Assembly: GCF_014282005.1 (NCBI RefSeq)
Contig: NZ_JACFTD010000009.1
Location: 48,431 to 112,430, forward strand
Direction of reading: 5' to 3'
DNA: 64,000 nt
DNA from: Sporosarcina sp. BP05
GTDB lineage: Bacteria; Bacillota; Bacilli; Bacillales_A; Planococcaceae
The translations under genes and the position numbers were made by a program. Below, one piece after another: positions 34,585 through 43,485 of the stretch (positions are counted from its first letter, which is position 1; each line of letters opens with the position of its first letter). The notes below the pieces were generated by a model that searched no databases, was not told the origin of the DNA, and was given only the letters and a program-made list of their open reading frames with translations.

Positions 34585-34696
34585 TGCGCCTACTTAGTCG
34601 AGACAAGCGCTGGTCGACTAAGTTCCACACGTCCTGTGGCAACGTCGCACTAGAACGTCCTGTACGTAGAAGGCTTGCGCCTGAAGCTAGGCCTAG
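34585..34696. repeat. GC-rich structured intergenic repeat, copy 2
   Basis: It shares GCGCC near its left end and GACAAGCGCTGG with the copy after fabI. It contains its own stem CTTAGTCGA...TCGACTAAG and ends GCTTGCGCCTGAAGCTAG. It lies between the T-box terminator and the ribosome site of the transporter, so it is transcribed as part of the mRNA leader. Confidence 0.55.
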
Positions 34697-34710
34697 AAAA
34701 AATGGGTACA

Positions 34711-34925
34711 AAAAAAGCCCCTTCAATCCCTTGGAAAGGGACGAAGAAGCTCTCCGCGTTACCACCCTAATTGATGGACCAGTTCTGGCCTGGCCATCCA
34801 CTTCATTAGTAGTTGAGAAAATCGGACGGCGTACTTCATACATATTGTTGCCTGAATTCTCACCTACCATTCAGTCTCTTGCTGCTGCTCACAATATGAT
34901 TACTGGACCATCTCTCAAATATATT
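34711..34925 (-). promoter_or_regulatory. T-box leader (tyrosine specifier) of the NhaC-family gene
   Basis: Read on the minus strand, the leader has the T-box hallmark AGGGTGGTAACGCGG (plus 34754-34768), whose bulge pairs with the uncharged tRNA 3' end. It is followed by a terminator (GTCCCTTTCCAAGGGA core, then GGGGC and seven T). Upstream lies a stem I region; in ATGAAGTACGCC the specifier is UAC (plus 34831-34833), preceded by GAA(G) and followed by a purine. I read it as tyrosine; GUA (valine), shifted by one, would be followed by C. Uncharged tRNA-Tyr would allow read-through. Confidence 0.85.
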
Positions 34926-35047
34926 TAATTATAATGATTATCTTTTTCGCAAAAGTTATTGATTTGAATCTTATCACGTTCAGCGGGCATGTCAAGCAGT
35001 TTCAGAAACACAGAAAACTAAGTATTTTCCATTTCTTCTTCCAGGCG

Positions 35048-35758
35048 TCAGCGCTCGCACGCAAAACCGTCTTTATTGCCATCCATTTTTTCAGAGTAAG
35101 CAGGATGCCCTTTTTTCACGCCGTTTGGATACTTCTGACGCAGTTCCGTACAGTTTTTAAACGCTTCCTTAGCGCCAGATACAGGTTGGGTTTCAGCTTT
35201 CTTTTCTACATACGTTTTACTGTCAAATCCGCGATCAGTCGCATAATCTTCTAGCGTCCAGATACCGATTCCCGCTTTTTTGGCCTTCTCTTCTGCTTTC
35301 TTATAAGCGTCTAGATGACGTGTATTTGGCGGATAGACGTACGCGACGCGTGCAAGCCCTTCTTCCAGCAGTTTTTCCTGAACGCTAACGCCATCAATAT
35401 AAATATAGGCAAGCAGTCTGTCGTATTTATCTTTTTTTCCACCAACATCGAATTCGATTTCAAGTTTCCCGTTGTTCATCAGCTCAAGATTTCGCTCTTT
35501 TGCTTTCTCGCCGAAAGGCTGCTTTCCGAGCCTTGGATGATTCGTTTCTGGGGTATCAATTAGTAAATAACGGACATTCTGTTCTTTACCCTCATACTTA
35601 ATTTTAATCGTATCGCCGTCGATTGTCTTTACAAGTTCGACCGGGATTAAATCGGAACGACTTGGCTCTGGTTCTTGTTCTGGGAAAAACAAATTGTATA
35701 CAATTACAGCAAGCAAGACGAGACCGATACTCACTTTGCCAGCCGGTGTTTTCCACAT
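35048..35758 (-). CDS. thermonuclease-like (SNase) protein with excalibur domain
   Basis: A 236-residue extracellular or membrane-tethered calcium-dependent nuclease. An N-terminal hydrophobic segment (VSIGLVLLAVIVYNLFF, 9-25) is followed by the SNase fold (ELVKTIDGDTIKIKYEG; the arginine of VRYLLIDTPETNHP; GLARVAYVYPPN) and a C-terminal excalibur domain ending GNKDGFACE, a compact Ca2+ loop. The start is weak: no ribosome site precedes MWKTPAGK, whereas AAAAAAGGA just upstream serves an overlapping 19-codon frame (MKMMTKKKRMK...). Last gene of the helicase-crcB-crcB cluster. Confidence 0.9.
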   Translation of the reverse strand: MWKTPAGKVSIGLVLLAVIVYNLFFPEQEPEPSRSDLIPVELVKTIDGDTIKIKYEGKEQNVRYLLIDTPETNHPRLGKQPFGEKAKERNLELMNNGKLEIEFDVGGKKDKYDRLLAYIYIDGVSVQEKLLEEGLARVAYVYPPNTRHLDAYKKAEEKAKKAGIGIWTLEDYATDRGFDSKTYVEKKAETQPVSGAKEAFKNCTELRQKYPNGVKKGHPAYSEKMDGNKDGFACER

Positions 35759-35808
35759 TTCATTCTTTTTTTCTTCGTCATCATTTTCATTCCTTTTTTG
35801 CTCAACGT

Positions 35809-36165
35809 TTAGATTGACGCTATATAATAACCGATTGCTGCGAGAATAATCCCACCACCATATGTTAGCAGGAAATACAGTAAAGCATGCTTTTTTTCAT
35901 CATTTCTCCAAAGTTCAATCAATTCTTTATTCATCGTAGAAAATGTCGTCAAGGCTCCTGCAAGACCTGAAGCTACTAATAAAGTCCACATCCGTGGTAT
36001 TTCCATTCCAAAAATGCAGCCAATCAATAATGTACCAGCTAGATTGACAACCAATGTACCTCGGGGAATTTCACCTGGACGATTCATGAAGGTTGAGATT
36101 AAATACCGAATGATAGCCCCGAAAAAACCACCGATGCCAATCATCAAAATGTCTATACTCGTCAT
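35809..36165 (-). CDS. crcB: fluoride channel Fluc/CrcB subunit 2
   Basis: A 118-residue four-helix membrane protein exporting fluoride. The start MTSIDILMIGIGG overlaps the stop codon of the other crcB by four bases (ATGA). The family signature is GALTTFSTMNKE and the N-terminal GGFFGAIIRYL. Paired adjacent crcB genes in Bacilli usually encode the two halves of an antiparallel heterodimeric channel. It is co-transcribed with helicase and nuclease genes. Confidence 0.95.
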   Translation of the reverse strand: MTSIDILMIGIGGFFGAIIRYLISTFMNRPGEIPRGTLVVNLAGTLLIGCIFGMEIPRMWTLLVASGLAGALTTFSTMNKELIELWRNDEKKHALLYFLLTYGGGIILAAIGYYIASI

Positions 36166-36539
36166 ATGCGCGCACTCTTCCTTCCTAGACGGAAGCCAAG
36201 TCCCCCGGCAGAAAGTCCACCTAAGATACTGCATAGGCCATATAATCCTGCGAGGATGAACTGGTTATTTTCTACAAGTAAAACAGTTTCCACACTCAAC
36301 GCGGAAAACGTTGTGAATGAACCAAGAAAACCCGTTGTCACTATATCTTGCACATCTTTATGTGCGGATAATGTGCGAAAAGCGCCCGCAATGATGAAAC
36401 ATAATAAGAACGTTCCAATTACATTCACGGCCAGCGTCGATATGGGAAATCCCGATACATTCGGAACTGCCTGTCCAATCAGCACCCGCATGGTAGCTCC
36501 TGCCGCTCCGGCCAAACCCATCCATAAAACCTTTTTCAT
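36162..36539 (-). CDS. crcB: fluoride channel Fluc/CrcB subunit 1
   Basis: A 125-residue four-helix membrane protein with GAAGATMRVLIG at the N-terminus, VNVIGTFLLC in helix 2 and the pore signature GFLGSFTTFSALSVE. Its ATG overlaps the helicase stop codon by four bases and its stop overlaps the next crcB, giving a tightly coupled three-gene run. There is no room for a dedicated fluoride riboswitch; expression follows the helicase transcript. Confidence 0.95.
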   Translation of the reverse strand: MKKVLWMGLAGAAGATMRVLIGQAVPNVSGFPISTLAVNVIGTFLLCFIIAGAFRTLSAHKDVQDIVTTGFLGSFTTFSALSVETVLLVENNQFILAGLYGLCSILGGLSAGGLGFRLGRKSARI

Positions 36540-38692
36540 AGGGGAACCTTTTCAAGGAGCCTAAGCGAAAGCACCGTTTCAAGATCAAGCCGCTTCTCTA
36601 CTTTACCGAATTGAATATGGACTTCGTCACCATCACGTCGGGTGATTTCACCATTTCCGAATACACGGTGTTTGACTGCTGTGCCAACCGTGAGCTCGTC
36701 ACTGTCTTGTATACCATCGGGATTGAGTGCAATCGTGGCTTTCGTAATCTTCACGGGTTTCTGCTCTTTTTTCGCTTCACCCGGTTTCAAAAGGAGGCCC
36801 CGTACTTCATTCAGAAACCTTGAATCTTCTTTCGGTTTCCCTTCGTCTTGGCCGTATGACAACAATTCAAGCCGTTTTTTCGCACGTGTCATACCGACGT
36901 AGAAAAGCCTTCGTGCTTCCTCCAACATAGCTACGTCACTTTCATCTTCCTCAGATGGAATGACCCCTTTTAGCAAGTCAATCATGAACACACGCCGAAA
37001 CTCCAGCCCTTTTGCACTGTGGAACGTTGATAATGTCACCGCATTTTCGGGTGCATTGAATTTTGCGTTTTGTACAGCCTGTTCAAGCTCTTTCAAACGA
37101 GTTGCAAACTCTACCATCGTTCGCAGTTGTGAGGCAATCCCTTCAAGCGTATCTAAAATGCTAAGGAGACTCTCAAAACGGAATCCAAACTTTTCTGCCC
37201 TACTTTTAAGTGCCGCCTCATAACCAAAATCATTCCGGATCAGCTGAATCACTCGTTCCGGGCGCATGCCAGGAATCACAGCGTACCCTTTTTTATAGTC
37301 AGCTAACTTTTTCACTTGACTGTCTTTCATTTCAACCGTTTGAATAAATGCATCGAATACATTCCCAGTTGTTGCGGTATTTTCAAACTGGGTGAGCATG
37401 TTTCGTGAAATAAAGGCATTCATTTTCATGATGATTTTCGCAAATATATCTTTCCGTTCCATATTAAAACTAAGACGCATAAAGTTCAAAATATCCTCGA
37501 CAATCCAATGCGTGAAAAACTTGTCGTCTGCATCCTTCATATAGAATGGAATCCCTCGTCTGTGCAGTTCGCTTACAAACATCGTTGACGATGAATTATT
37601 CCTAAACAAAATAGCAATCTCATTCAAATTCTTCTCGTTCAACAGTTCATATGTTACGTATTCCAATTGCTGTTTCGGACTATTAAGCTGTTTAATATAA
37701 ATCGGCTCGACTTTGCCGTTTTCTGTATGCATGTCTTTTGGATAGCGCTTTTTGTTCCGTTTGATAAATTTCGAAGCCATCTCCACGATTTCTTTTGACG
37801 AACGGTAATTGCGTTCCATCATCAGTACTTGAGCATCCGGGTAAACCCTCTTAAAATCCAGAAGATAATCCGGCTCTGCGCCGCGCCACGTATAGATCGA
37901 CTGGTCATCATCCGCAACAACGCAGAGATTGCCGTGATGCGCTACAAGATGCTCAACAATTTTATGTTGAACAAGAGACGTGTCTTGGCTTTCGTCGGTC
38001 AGGAGATAGTCGTAGAGGTTTCGAAAGTGCTCACTTAGCTGTTCGTCTTCTCGAAGTGCCTGTTCCGCAATCGTCAACATATCGTCGAAATCGAGTAGCA
38101 AATGACCACTTGTGCGTGTCTTATACTGTTCATATTTCCTGGCGATGCGCCCTGCCTTGTCAACAGGTCCATCTAGCTCCTCCCATTTTCCAAGTGGTAT
38201 CATACGGTTTTTAATCCCACTGATGAATGTCGAAAGAGATGAAAGTTCATCATCGGTGCAATCTTCTTTCAATACCTCTTTATAAATTCCTTTCAACAAG
38301 AAAGTCTTGTTGACTGACTGACGCCCCGTTCCACTGCCTTCAATCAGCTCATATGTTGTGCCAGTCTTCTCTAAGTAGCGTCGCGCAATCATAAACGCCA
38401 AACTATGGATTGTGGAAAAGTCAACACGAGCGCTATGCGGGAAAAACCTTGTAAAACGCTCCGTCATATCTCGTGCAGATGCTCGGCTAAATGTAATTGC
38501 TTTAATACGCTTCGGATTGACGTTCTTTTCTTCAATCAAATAGCCAATTCGCATAATCATCGTTGTCGTTTTCCCAGATCCTGGGCAGGCCAAAAGAAGA
38601 AGCGGTCCCTCCGTTTGAAGGACTGCTTTCTTTTGTACTTCATTCAAATCTATATTCAGTTCGCTCTTTTTCCGTTCAAAAAAATCATTCAT
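36536..38692 (-). CDS. UvrD/PcrA-like ATP-dependent DNA helicase
   Basis: A 718-residue superfamily 1A 3'-5' helicase, close in layout to B. subtilis YjcD. Motif I is ACPGSGKTT (35-43), motif II LLTDESQD, motif III ADDDQSIYTWRGAEP, motif IV MERNYRSS, motif V LSTFHSAKGLEF and motif VI YVGMTRAKKRLELLSYG; all are intact. The last 60 residues (VGTAVKHRVFGNGEITRRDG) resemble the PcrA/UvrD C-terminal Tudor domain. It heads the operon with two crcB genes and a secreted nuclease. Confidence 0.93.
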   Translation of the reverse strand: MNDFFERKKSELNIDLNEVQKKAVLQTEGPLLLLACPGSGKTTTMIMRIGYLIEEKNVNPKRIKAITFSRASARDMTERFTRFFPHSARVDFSTIHSLAFMIARRYLEKTGTTYELIEGSGTGRQSVNKTFLLKGIYKEVLKEDCTDDELSSLSTFISGIKNRMIPLGKWEELDGPVDKAGRIARKYEQYKTRTSGHLLLDFDDMLTIAEQALREDEQLSEHFRNLYDYLLTDESQDTSLVQHKIVEHLVAHHGNLCVVADDDQSIYTWRGAEPDYLLDFKRVYPDAQVLMMERNYRSSKEIVEMASKFIKRNKKRYPKDMHTENGKVEPIYIKQLNSPKQQLEYVTYELLNEKNLNEIAILFRNNSSSTMFVSELHRRGIPFYMKDADDKFFTHWIVEDILNFMRLSFNMERKDIFAKIIMKMNAFISRNMLTQFENTATTGNVFDAFIQTVEMKDSQVKKLADYKKGYAVIPGMRPERVIQLIRNDFGYEAALKSRAEKFGFRFESLLSILDTLEGIASQLRTMVEFATRLKELEQAVQNAKFNAPENAVTLSTFHSAKGLEFRRVFMIDLLKGVIPSEEDESDVAMLEEARRLFYVGMTRAKKRLELLSYGQDEGKPKEDSRFLNEVRGLLLKPGEAKKEQKPVKITKATIALNPDGIQDSDELTVGTAVKHRVFGNGEITRRDGDEVHIQFGKVEKRLDLETVLSLRLLEKVPL

Positions 38693-38774
38693 TTTACCGT
38701 AACTCCTTTTACTTACACTGTACTAAACTTACCATACGAACGCCTATTTGTAGAGGAATCAAACATCGTTCACA

Positions 38775-38809
38775 CAAAAAAGCCTCCGCACAATAGTCTG
38801 TGCGGAGTA
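38775..38809 (-). terminator. terminator of the lepB-kinase-GNAT operon
   Basis: CTCCGCACA / TGTGCGGAG stem followed on the minus strand by GCTTTTTTG. Confidence 0.85.
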
Positions 38810-38821
38810 CTCGTGATTTTC

Positions 38822-39370
38822 TTAATCATTTAGATTACACTCGGTGTGCAAAATAGAAAACATCAACGCATCGTGGGAATGTCCATTTTGGAATAAATAA
38901 CTTCTCAACTTGCCTTCTTCCACGAATCCATTTTTCTTTAACAGTCCGATAGAGGCACGATTTGCAGGAAATGTGACTGCCCCCATACGGTGCAATCCAA
39001 GTTCATCAAATGAATAATCCAAGACTTTTTGCAATGCCTCAGACGTAATGCCACTTCTCCAAAAATCCGGATGTATTTCAAATCCGACTTCGGCTTTTTT
39101 CATACCGAGCGCCAAGTTATTCAGTCCAATTGTTCCCACAAAATGGTTTCCGTCATTTAGCGTAATCGCCCAGCGGATTCCTTTTTTGATTTCATAAGTA
39201 CTTTTGAAATGCTCAATAATTTTTTCCGCCTGAGCCAACTCATGCATCGGATCCATCCCATAATACTTAACTACTTCAGGGTTTGAAAAAATGGTAAATA
39301 GTGCAGACGAATGGTCTTGTTCCACTTCGGTTAATCGAAGCCGTGGCGTAGTTAAATTTGGAAATGTCAT
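38822..39370 (-). CDS. GNAT acetyltransferase (RimJ/RimL-like)
   Basis: A 182-residue acetyl-CoA-dependent N-acetyltransferase. LTTPRLRLTEVEQDHSSALF opens the domain. The sequence HFVGTIGLNNL...KAEVGFEIHPDFWRSGITSEAL contains the acetyl-CoA pocket in its RSGITSE variant, and LGLHRMGAVTFPANRASIGLLKKNGF is characteristic of the ribosomal-protein-alanine type. The substrate is unknown. Its ATG overlaps the stop codon of the kinase-like gene by four bases. Confidence 0.92.
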   Translation of the reverse strand: MTFPNLTTPRLRLTEVEQDHSSALFTIFSNPEVVKYYGMDPMHELAQAEKIIEHFKSTYEIKKGIRWAITLNDGNHFVGTIGLNNLALGMKKAEVGFEIHPDFWRSGITSEALQKVLDYSFDELGLHRMGAVTFPANRASIGLLKKNGFVEEGKLRSYLFQNGHSHDALMFSILHTECNLND

Positions 39371-39954
39371 ACTAGTCCCTCTTTCACTTCATTCTCAATT
39401 ATATCTGCCAAGGCTAACGGATTGCATTGTTCTATATACTTTTCTTCCGCGGGAAAATACCGTTGTTCATACTTTAAAGCGATTTCTACCTTATCCCCCA
39501 TATAGATGTCCCTATCTGAGATACGCTGTAACCTCGTCTCTTTATCCAACTCTAGGTAGATGACTGTTTCAAAATACGGTCTCAGTTCAGGGCGTTGTAG
39601 AAAAACTCCTTCAACAATTACTGAAGTTCCAACCGGAATTTCAATTTTCTGCAGCATATACCTGTCAGTTTCTCTGCTATACACTTCTATTGTTTCATTC
39701 ACAGCCAAACCACTTTTCAATGGTAACAGTAATTTTTGTATTAAATAATCATACCGCCATTGTAAATGATAATAGCAATACCATTCTTCATAATTATCGT
39801 TATAACGAACTTCTTTTTTGTGTACAAAATCATCAAGGTGCAAGATCACTGAGCCCTTTAACTGTTGCTGCAATTTATTGGCATACATCGTTTTTCCCGA
39901 TCCGCCAAGACCATCAATTCCAATGAGAGTAGAACACTTAGCGTGATTTTTCAT
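39367..39954 (-). CDS. uridine-kinase-like P-loop kinase
   Basis: A 195-residue P-loop NTPase resembling uridine kinase/phosphoribulokinase family members. Walker A is GIDGLGGSGKTMYA (13-26), the catalytic-type aspartates lie in ILHLDDFVHKK (37-47), and VIVEGVFLQRPELRPYFE plus RISDRDIYMG follow. It lacks the length of a full uridine kinase, so the substrate (nucleoside or another small molecule) is unsettled. Coupled by 4-base overlaps to lepB upstream and the GNAT gene downstream. Confidence 0.85.
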   Translation of the reverse strand: MKNHAKCSTLIGIDGLGGSGKTMYANKLQQQLKGSVILHLDDFVHKKEVRYNDNYEEWYCYYHLQWRYDYLIQKLLLPLKSGLAVNETIEVYSRETDRYMLQKIEIPVGTSVIVEGVFLQRPELRPYFETVIYLELDKETRLQRISDRDIYMGDKVEIALKYEQRYFPAEEKYIEQCNPLALADIIENEVKEGLV

Positions 39955-40478
39955 TTTGGTATTCCCATTTCACGAAATGGATAGAACCTGAATTTCACTG
40001 AACCAATGACTGATTTTTCGTCGATGAAACCGATGATCCTACTATCTGTACTATTTCTTCGGTTATCACCGAGCACGTATAAATAGCCTTCAGGTACTTC
40101 CACTTTAAAGTCTTGTGTTAACTTTTGGCCTTCGAAAATGTCTGCTTTATTCTCTTGCACATAGTCCTCTTCATATTCCACGCCATTTATATAAAGCTTG
40201 TCGTTGTTCATGACGACGACATCCCCTGGAAGACCAATTACCCGCTTAATGAAATTATCCTCTGAATCCGGAGCATGGAAAACAACCATATCAAAATGGT
40301 CAATTTTATACACTTTTGAGATGACGATTTTGTTATCATTTTCAAAAGTCGGTTGCATCGATTGACCAGATACAACGACTGGTGTAAATAAGAATTGACG
40401 TATGACAATTGCAATGACGAATGCAATTGCTACTGATTGTATCCACGAAATGAGCTCACTTTTCCCGCCTTCCTTCAT
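39951..40478 (-). CDS. lepB: signal peptidase I
   Basis: A membrane-bound leader peptidase of 175 residues that removes signal peptides on the outer face. One N-terminal membrane anchor (about 11-31) precedes the catalytic domain. The serine/lysine dyad is Ser40 in SGQSMQPT and Lys78 in NFIKRVIGLPGD. The later boxes LYINGVEY and YVLGDNRRNSTDSR are intact. GGGGGT precedes the ATG. Several sip paralogues are usual in Bacilli, so which one this corresponds to is not settled. First gene of a three-gene operon. Confidence 0.95.
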   Translation of the reverse strand: MKEGGKSELISWIQSVAIAFVIAIVIRQFLFTPVVVSGQSMQPTFENDNKIVISKVYKIDHFDMVVFHAPDSEDNFIKRVIGLPGDVVVMNNDKLYINGVEYEEDYVQENKADIFEGQKLTQDFKVEVPEGYLYVLGDNRRNSTDSRIIGFIDEKSVIGSVKFRFYPFREMGIPK

Positions 40479-40621
40479 ACGATACCCCCATTCACTGTAT
40501 AATTCATCGTATTTCCCATATAACGTTACTATGCACTATATTCTATTCATTCTTCTGAAGTCCTGCCCAATTTAAAAGATTCTTTCTTAAATACTACCTG
40601 AGATCTAGGTCTATTCCCTGT

Positions 40622-40661
40622 AAAAAAATACCACCCTCCGTTTGAAATGGAAGGCGGTTCT
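40622..40661 (-). terminator. terminator of the chemoreceptor gene
   Basis: On the minus strand ACCGCCTTCC...GGAGGGTGGT hairpin, followed by ATTTTTTT. Confidence 0.8.
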
Positions 40662-40663
40662 TG

Positions 40664-42664
40664 TTAAACTTTGAAATGGTTCATTGCGGTGTGCAGATTG
40701 TCACTTAACCTAGCCAATTTGTCTGCTGCTCGTGCTACTTCCCCAATTGCACGAAGCTGCTCGTCTGTCGATGCACTGATTTCTTCACTAGCTGCCGCTG
40801 TTTCCTGTGCTGTCGCCGCCATTGTTTCAATTGTCTGCATGACCATTTCTTTATGTTCGACAACTTTATTTACTTCGTCATAGACACTACTGATTGATTG
40901 TTCCAGCTTATTCATGAGTCCCGAAATATCTCCGAACGTAATTTGTGTAGCTTGTACTACTTTACCTTGTTGCTCGAACGTTTCTCCGGTTTCTCTCATT
41001 TGCATGGAAACTTGACGAGAGCCATTTTGAAGCTCTTGAACGGTTGCTTTTACTTTCTCAGTAGCTTGTGCCGATTGTTCAGCAAGTTTCCTCACTTCGT
41101 CAGCAACAACAGCAAAGCCTTTACCATGTTCGCCAGCACGTGCAGCCTCAATGCTCGCATTGAGCGCCAACAAGTTCGTCTGCGTGGAAATTTGAGTTAT
41201 CGTTTCCATGACAATTCCGATTGCTCCAACTTTCGCTTCCAAATCTCCAACGACATCCGCCATCGATTGCAGGTTTGTCTTCCAGCCATCGAACGACGAT
41301 TGAAGCTGATTGACTTGGCTGAGCCCACTTTTATTGACCTCTTCAGCTTCTATCGCAATGCCTGTCATAATACTCGCTTTTTCTTGAATCCCTGTGAGTA
41401 GTTCACTTAAATAATCAACTGTTTGCGTCACATCTTCTGTATCATGTGCGGATTTCGTTGCACCCGATGCGATGTCATCGATGGCCCCCGCCATCTGCTC
41501 ACTAACGGCATTCGTCTCCTCCGCGGATGCACTCAAGCTTTCTGCCGCAAGACGAACTTCATCGATAGAACCGTTAACCAGTGTGATAACGTCACGAACT
41601 TTTGAAGTCATAGCATTAAAATTGTTGGCAAGTTGACCAAATTCGTCCTTCGATTTTACATCCGCATATGCATTAAGATTTCCTTCTGCCACCTTATCCA
41701 TCGCTACACGAATCTCACTCAAAGGACTAACGATTCTTGCAATCAAGAACCACAGAATAACTATCATAACTATTCCTGCCAGTATGAAAGTGATGATGAT
41801 TAAGTTCCTAGTTTGACTAACAGAACCATCAATTGCATCTTGATTGAAAGCGGCACCAACTGTCCAACCGAAATGCGGGATTTCTGTGAAGACACCGACC
41901 ATTTTATTCTTATCTTCATTGTATTCTCCGATTCCTTTGGTTTTTTCATCATTAAATAATGCCGTTAAATACGATAAATCAGGCAATTCCTCTTTGTCTG
42001 TTAGTAAATGAGGATGAACGATTGCCCCATCATTACTGTCAAATAAGAATGGGTAGCCTCCAAATCCAAATTCACTTTTAGATACACTGTCCGTAATATT
42101 CCCCAAACTAATGTCCACCCCAATAACACCAACAAGTGAATTATTTCGTTTCATCGCTTTAGATGCCGTAATAACATAGCCACCTGACGCGGCATCGACA
42201 TATGGATCCGACCATACCACTTTGTCCGGTTGGTCACTTGCTGCTGTGTACCATACGCGGCTAGTCGGGTCAAATCCATCAATAACCAGATGCGGAACAA
42301 ATTTGGTGTATTTGTTTTCGAATCCAAAATACATTAAATCAGTATCCGTCAATTGCCCCATATAATCAGTAAACGCTTTTTCGATGCCCCGGCCTAATTC
42401 ACCATCATTTCCGTTGCTATACTGCGTCTCTATAAAAGATGTGACTGCCGGATTCTCGGTAAGCAAATATAACGTTTTTTCATATTGCAACATATTGTTT
42501 TCAATTGATCGACTCATTTCCTGTACAGCAACTTCACTTTGATTTATGAGTACATTTTCTGTTTGCTTTTGCATTTGAAGATTAACAAACAAATTCACTA
42601 CTGTAAGGATAATGATAAATAATGCTATTACACTCACAATGATTTTTGCTTTAATCGTTTTCAT
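40664..42664 (-). CDS. methyl-accepting chemotaxis protein (dCache sensor)
   Basis: A 666-residue chemoreceptor. A membrane segment at about 6-27 is followed by an extracellular double-Cache domain (to about 280, with [20 protein letters not shown] and [12 protein letters not shown], typical of amino-acid or small-molecule ligands). Then come a second membrane segment (about 285-310), a HAMP domain and a long cytoplasmic coiled coil. The signalling hairpin is canonical: [20 protein letters not shown] then [23 protein letters not shown] lies eight bases before the ATG. No chemotaxis kinase gene is nearby, so it probably joins a general array. Confidence 0.95.
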   Translation of the reverse strand: MKTIKAKIIVSVIALFIIILTVVNLFVNLQMQKQTENVLINQSEVAVQEMSRSIENNMLQYEKTLYLLTENPAVTSFIETQYSNGNDGELGRGIEKAFTDYMGQLTDTDLMYFGFENKYTKFVPHLVIDGFDPTSRVWYTAASDQPDKVVWSDPYVDAASGGYVITASKAMKRNNSLVGVIGVDISLGNITDSVSKSEFGFGGYPFLFDSNDGAIVHPHLLTDKEELPDLSYLTALFNDEKTKGIGEYNEDKNKMVGVFTEIPHFGWTVGAAFNQDAIDGSVSQTRNLIIITFILAGIVMIVILWFLIARIVSPLSEIRVAMDKVAEGNLNAYADVKSKDEFGQLANNFNAMTSKVRDVITLVNGSIDEVRLAAESLSASAEETNAVSEQMAGAIDDIASGATKSAHDTEDVTQTVDYLSELLTGIQEKASIMTGIAIEAEEVNKSGLSQVNQLQSSFDGWKTNLQSMADVVGDLEAKVGAIGIVMETITQISTQTNLLALNASIEAARAGEHGKGFAVVADEVRKLAEQSAQATEKVKATVQELQNGSRQVSMQMRETGETFEQQGKVVQATQITFGDISGLMNKLEQSISSVYDEVNKVVEHKEMVMQTIETMAATAQETAAASEEISASTDEQLRAIGEVARAADKLARLSDNLHTAMNHFKV

Positions 42665-42814
42665 TTCACTTACCTCCTTCTACTCATTTCGACTTACTTC
42701 GCCAATAAACTCTAATTTCACTGGCCTATGTTTTTGATTATAGTCTAATAGTCACTAGAATGAAAGAATATTTTAAATCATCCAACACACTTCGTCTCCT
42801 TAAACATATGCAAA

Positions 42815-42845
42815 ACAAAAAAACGCCATTCTCTGGCGTTTTTTA
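42815..42845 (-). terminator. terminator of the histidine phosphatase/ytpA-like operon
   Basis: AAACGCC-ATTCTCT-GGCGTTTTTT; works in both directions but lies after minus-strand genes. Confidence 0.85.
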
Positions 42846-42852
42846 CTGTTTA

Positions 42853-43443
42853 CTAAATACTTTGTAAATGTTTTGTACAATTAAACAGCTCACATTGGTT
42901 TCTATCTTCTTGCAAGCTAATAATCGTGATTGATGTGTTTGCCAAGTCAACCGTTAAATCCTTGTAAGGAACAAGCTCTTTTATCAATCTACCAATAAAA
43001 CCACCATGGCTGACCACCAAAATTCGTTTATCAGGATATAATTCTTTTATTTCCTCTATGAAATCAATTCCACGCAAACTAATTTCTGCCGGCGGTTCAA
43101 AACCGAGCTCAAGCTTTCTCCAGGAATGTCCCCATTTTTTTACGCGCTCAGTTTCTGTCAATCCTTCAACCAAGCCGCCACCTGATTCCCGCAGGCGATT
43201 GTCCGATACGAGACGGATATCAGGCATACTGTCCGCGATGATTTCAGCTGTTTTTGCTGCACGAATTAAAGGACTTGTGTAAATAACATCCCAGTGTTCG
43301 CCGGAAAGCCTTTGGGCTACACGGTGTGCCATCTCAATTCCTTCTTCATCTAATGGAATATCTGTACTTCCTTGCGCTCTTCCTTCTTTATTCCACGCGG
43401 TAACGCCGTGTCGAACAAATCCAATTGTCGTAATCGAAAACAC
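42853..43443 (-). CDS. histidine phosphatase (phosphoglycerate-mutase-like)
   Basis: A 196-residue broad-specificity phosphatase. The active-site RHG (VRHGVTAWNKEGRAQGSTDIPL, histidine near 11), the second arginine/glutamate block LRESGGGLVEG and the late histidine in VVSHGGFIGRL are all present. It starts at GTG with GTGAGAG just upstream. It follows the ytpA-like gene by 42 bases on the same strand and they probably share a transcript. The substrate is unknown; similar proteins act on phosphoglycerate, alpha-ribazole phosphate or diverse phosphoesters. Confidence 0.88.
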   Translation of the reverse strand: MFSITTIGFVRHGVTAWNKEGRAQGSTDIPLDEEGIEMAHRVAQRLSGEHWDVIYTSPLIRAAKTAEIIADSMPDIRLVSDNRLRESGGGLVEGLTETERVKKWGHSWRKLELGFEPPAEISLRGIDFIEEIKELYPDKRILVVSHGGFIGRLIKELVPYKDLTVDLANTSITIISLQEDRNQCELFNCTKHLQSI

Positions 43444-43485
43444 CTCTCACTTTACGTTTATTAATTAACCACTTTCAAGCATTTC

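Noticed and set aside
34550..34870. 107-residue N-terminal extension of the T-box NhaC gene
   Set aside because: That segment is the T-box and repeat-containing leader; the start at 34549 has GGAGGA and begins directly with the transporter sequence.
36162..36540. Fluoride riboswitch for crcB
   Set aside because: The crcB genes start within the preceding stop codons, so there is no leader to hold one.
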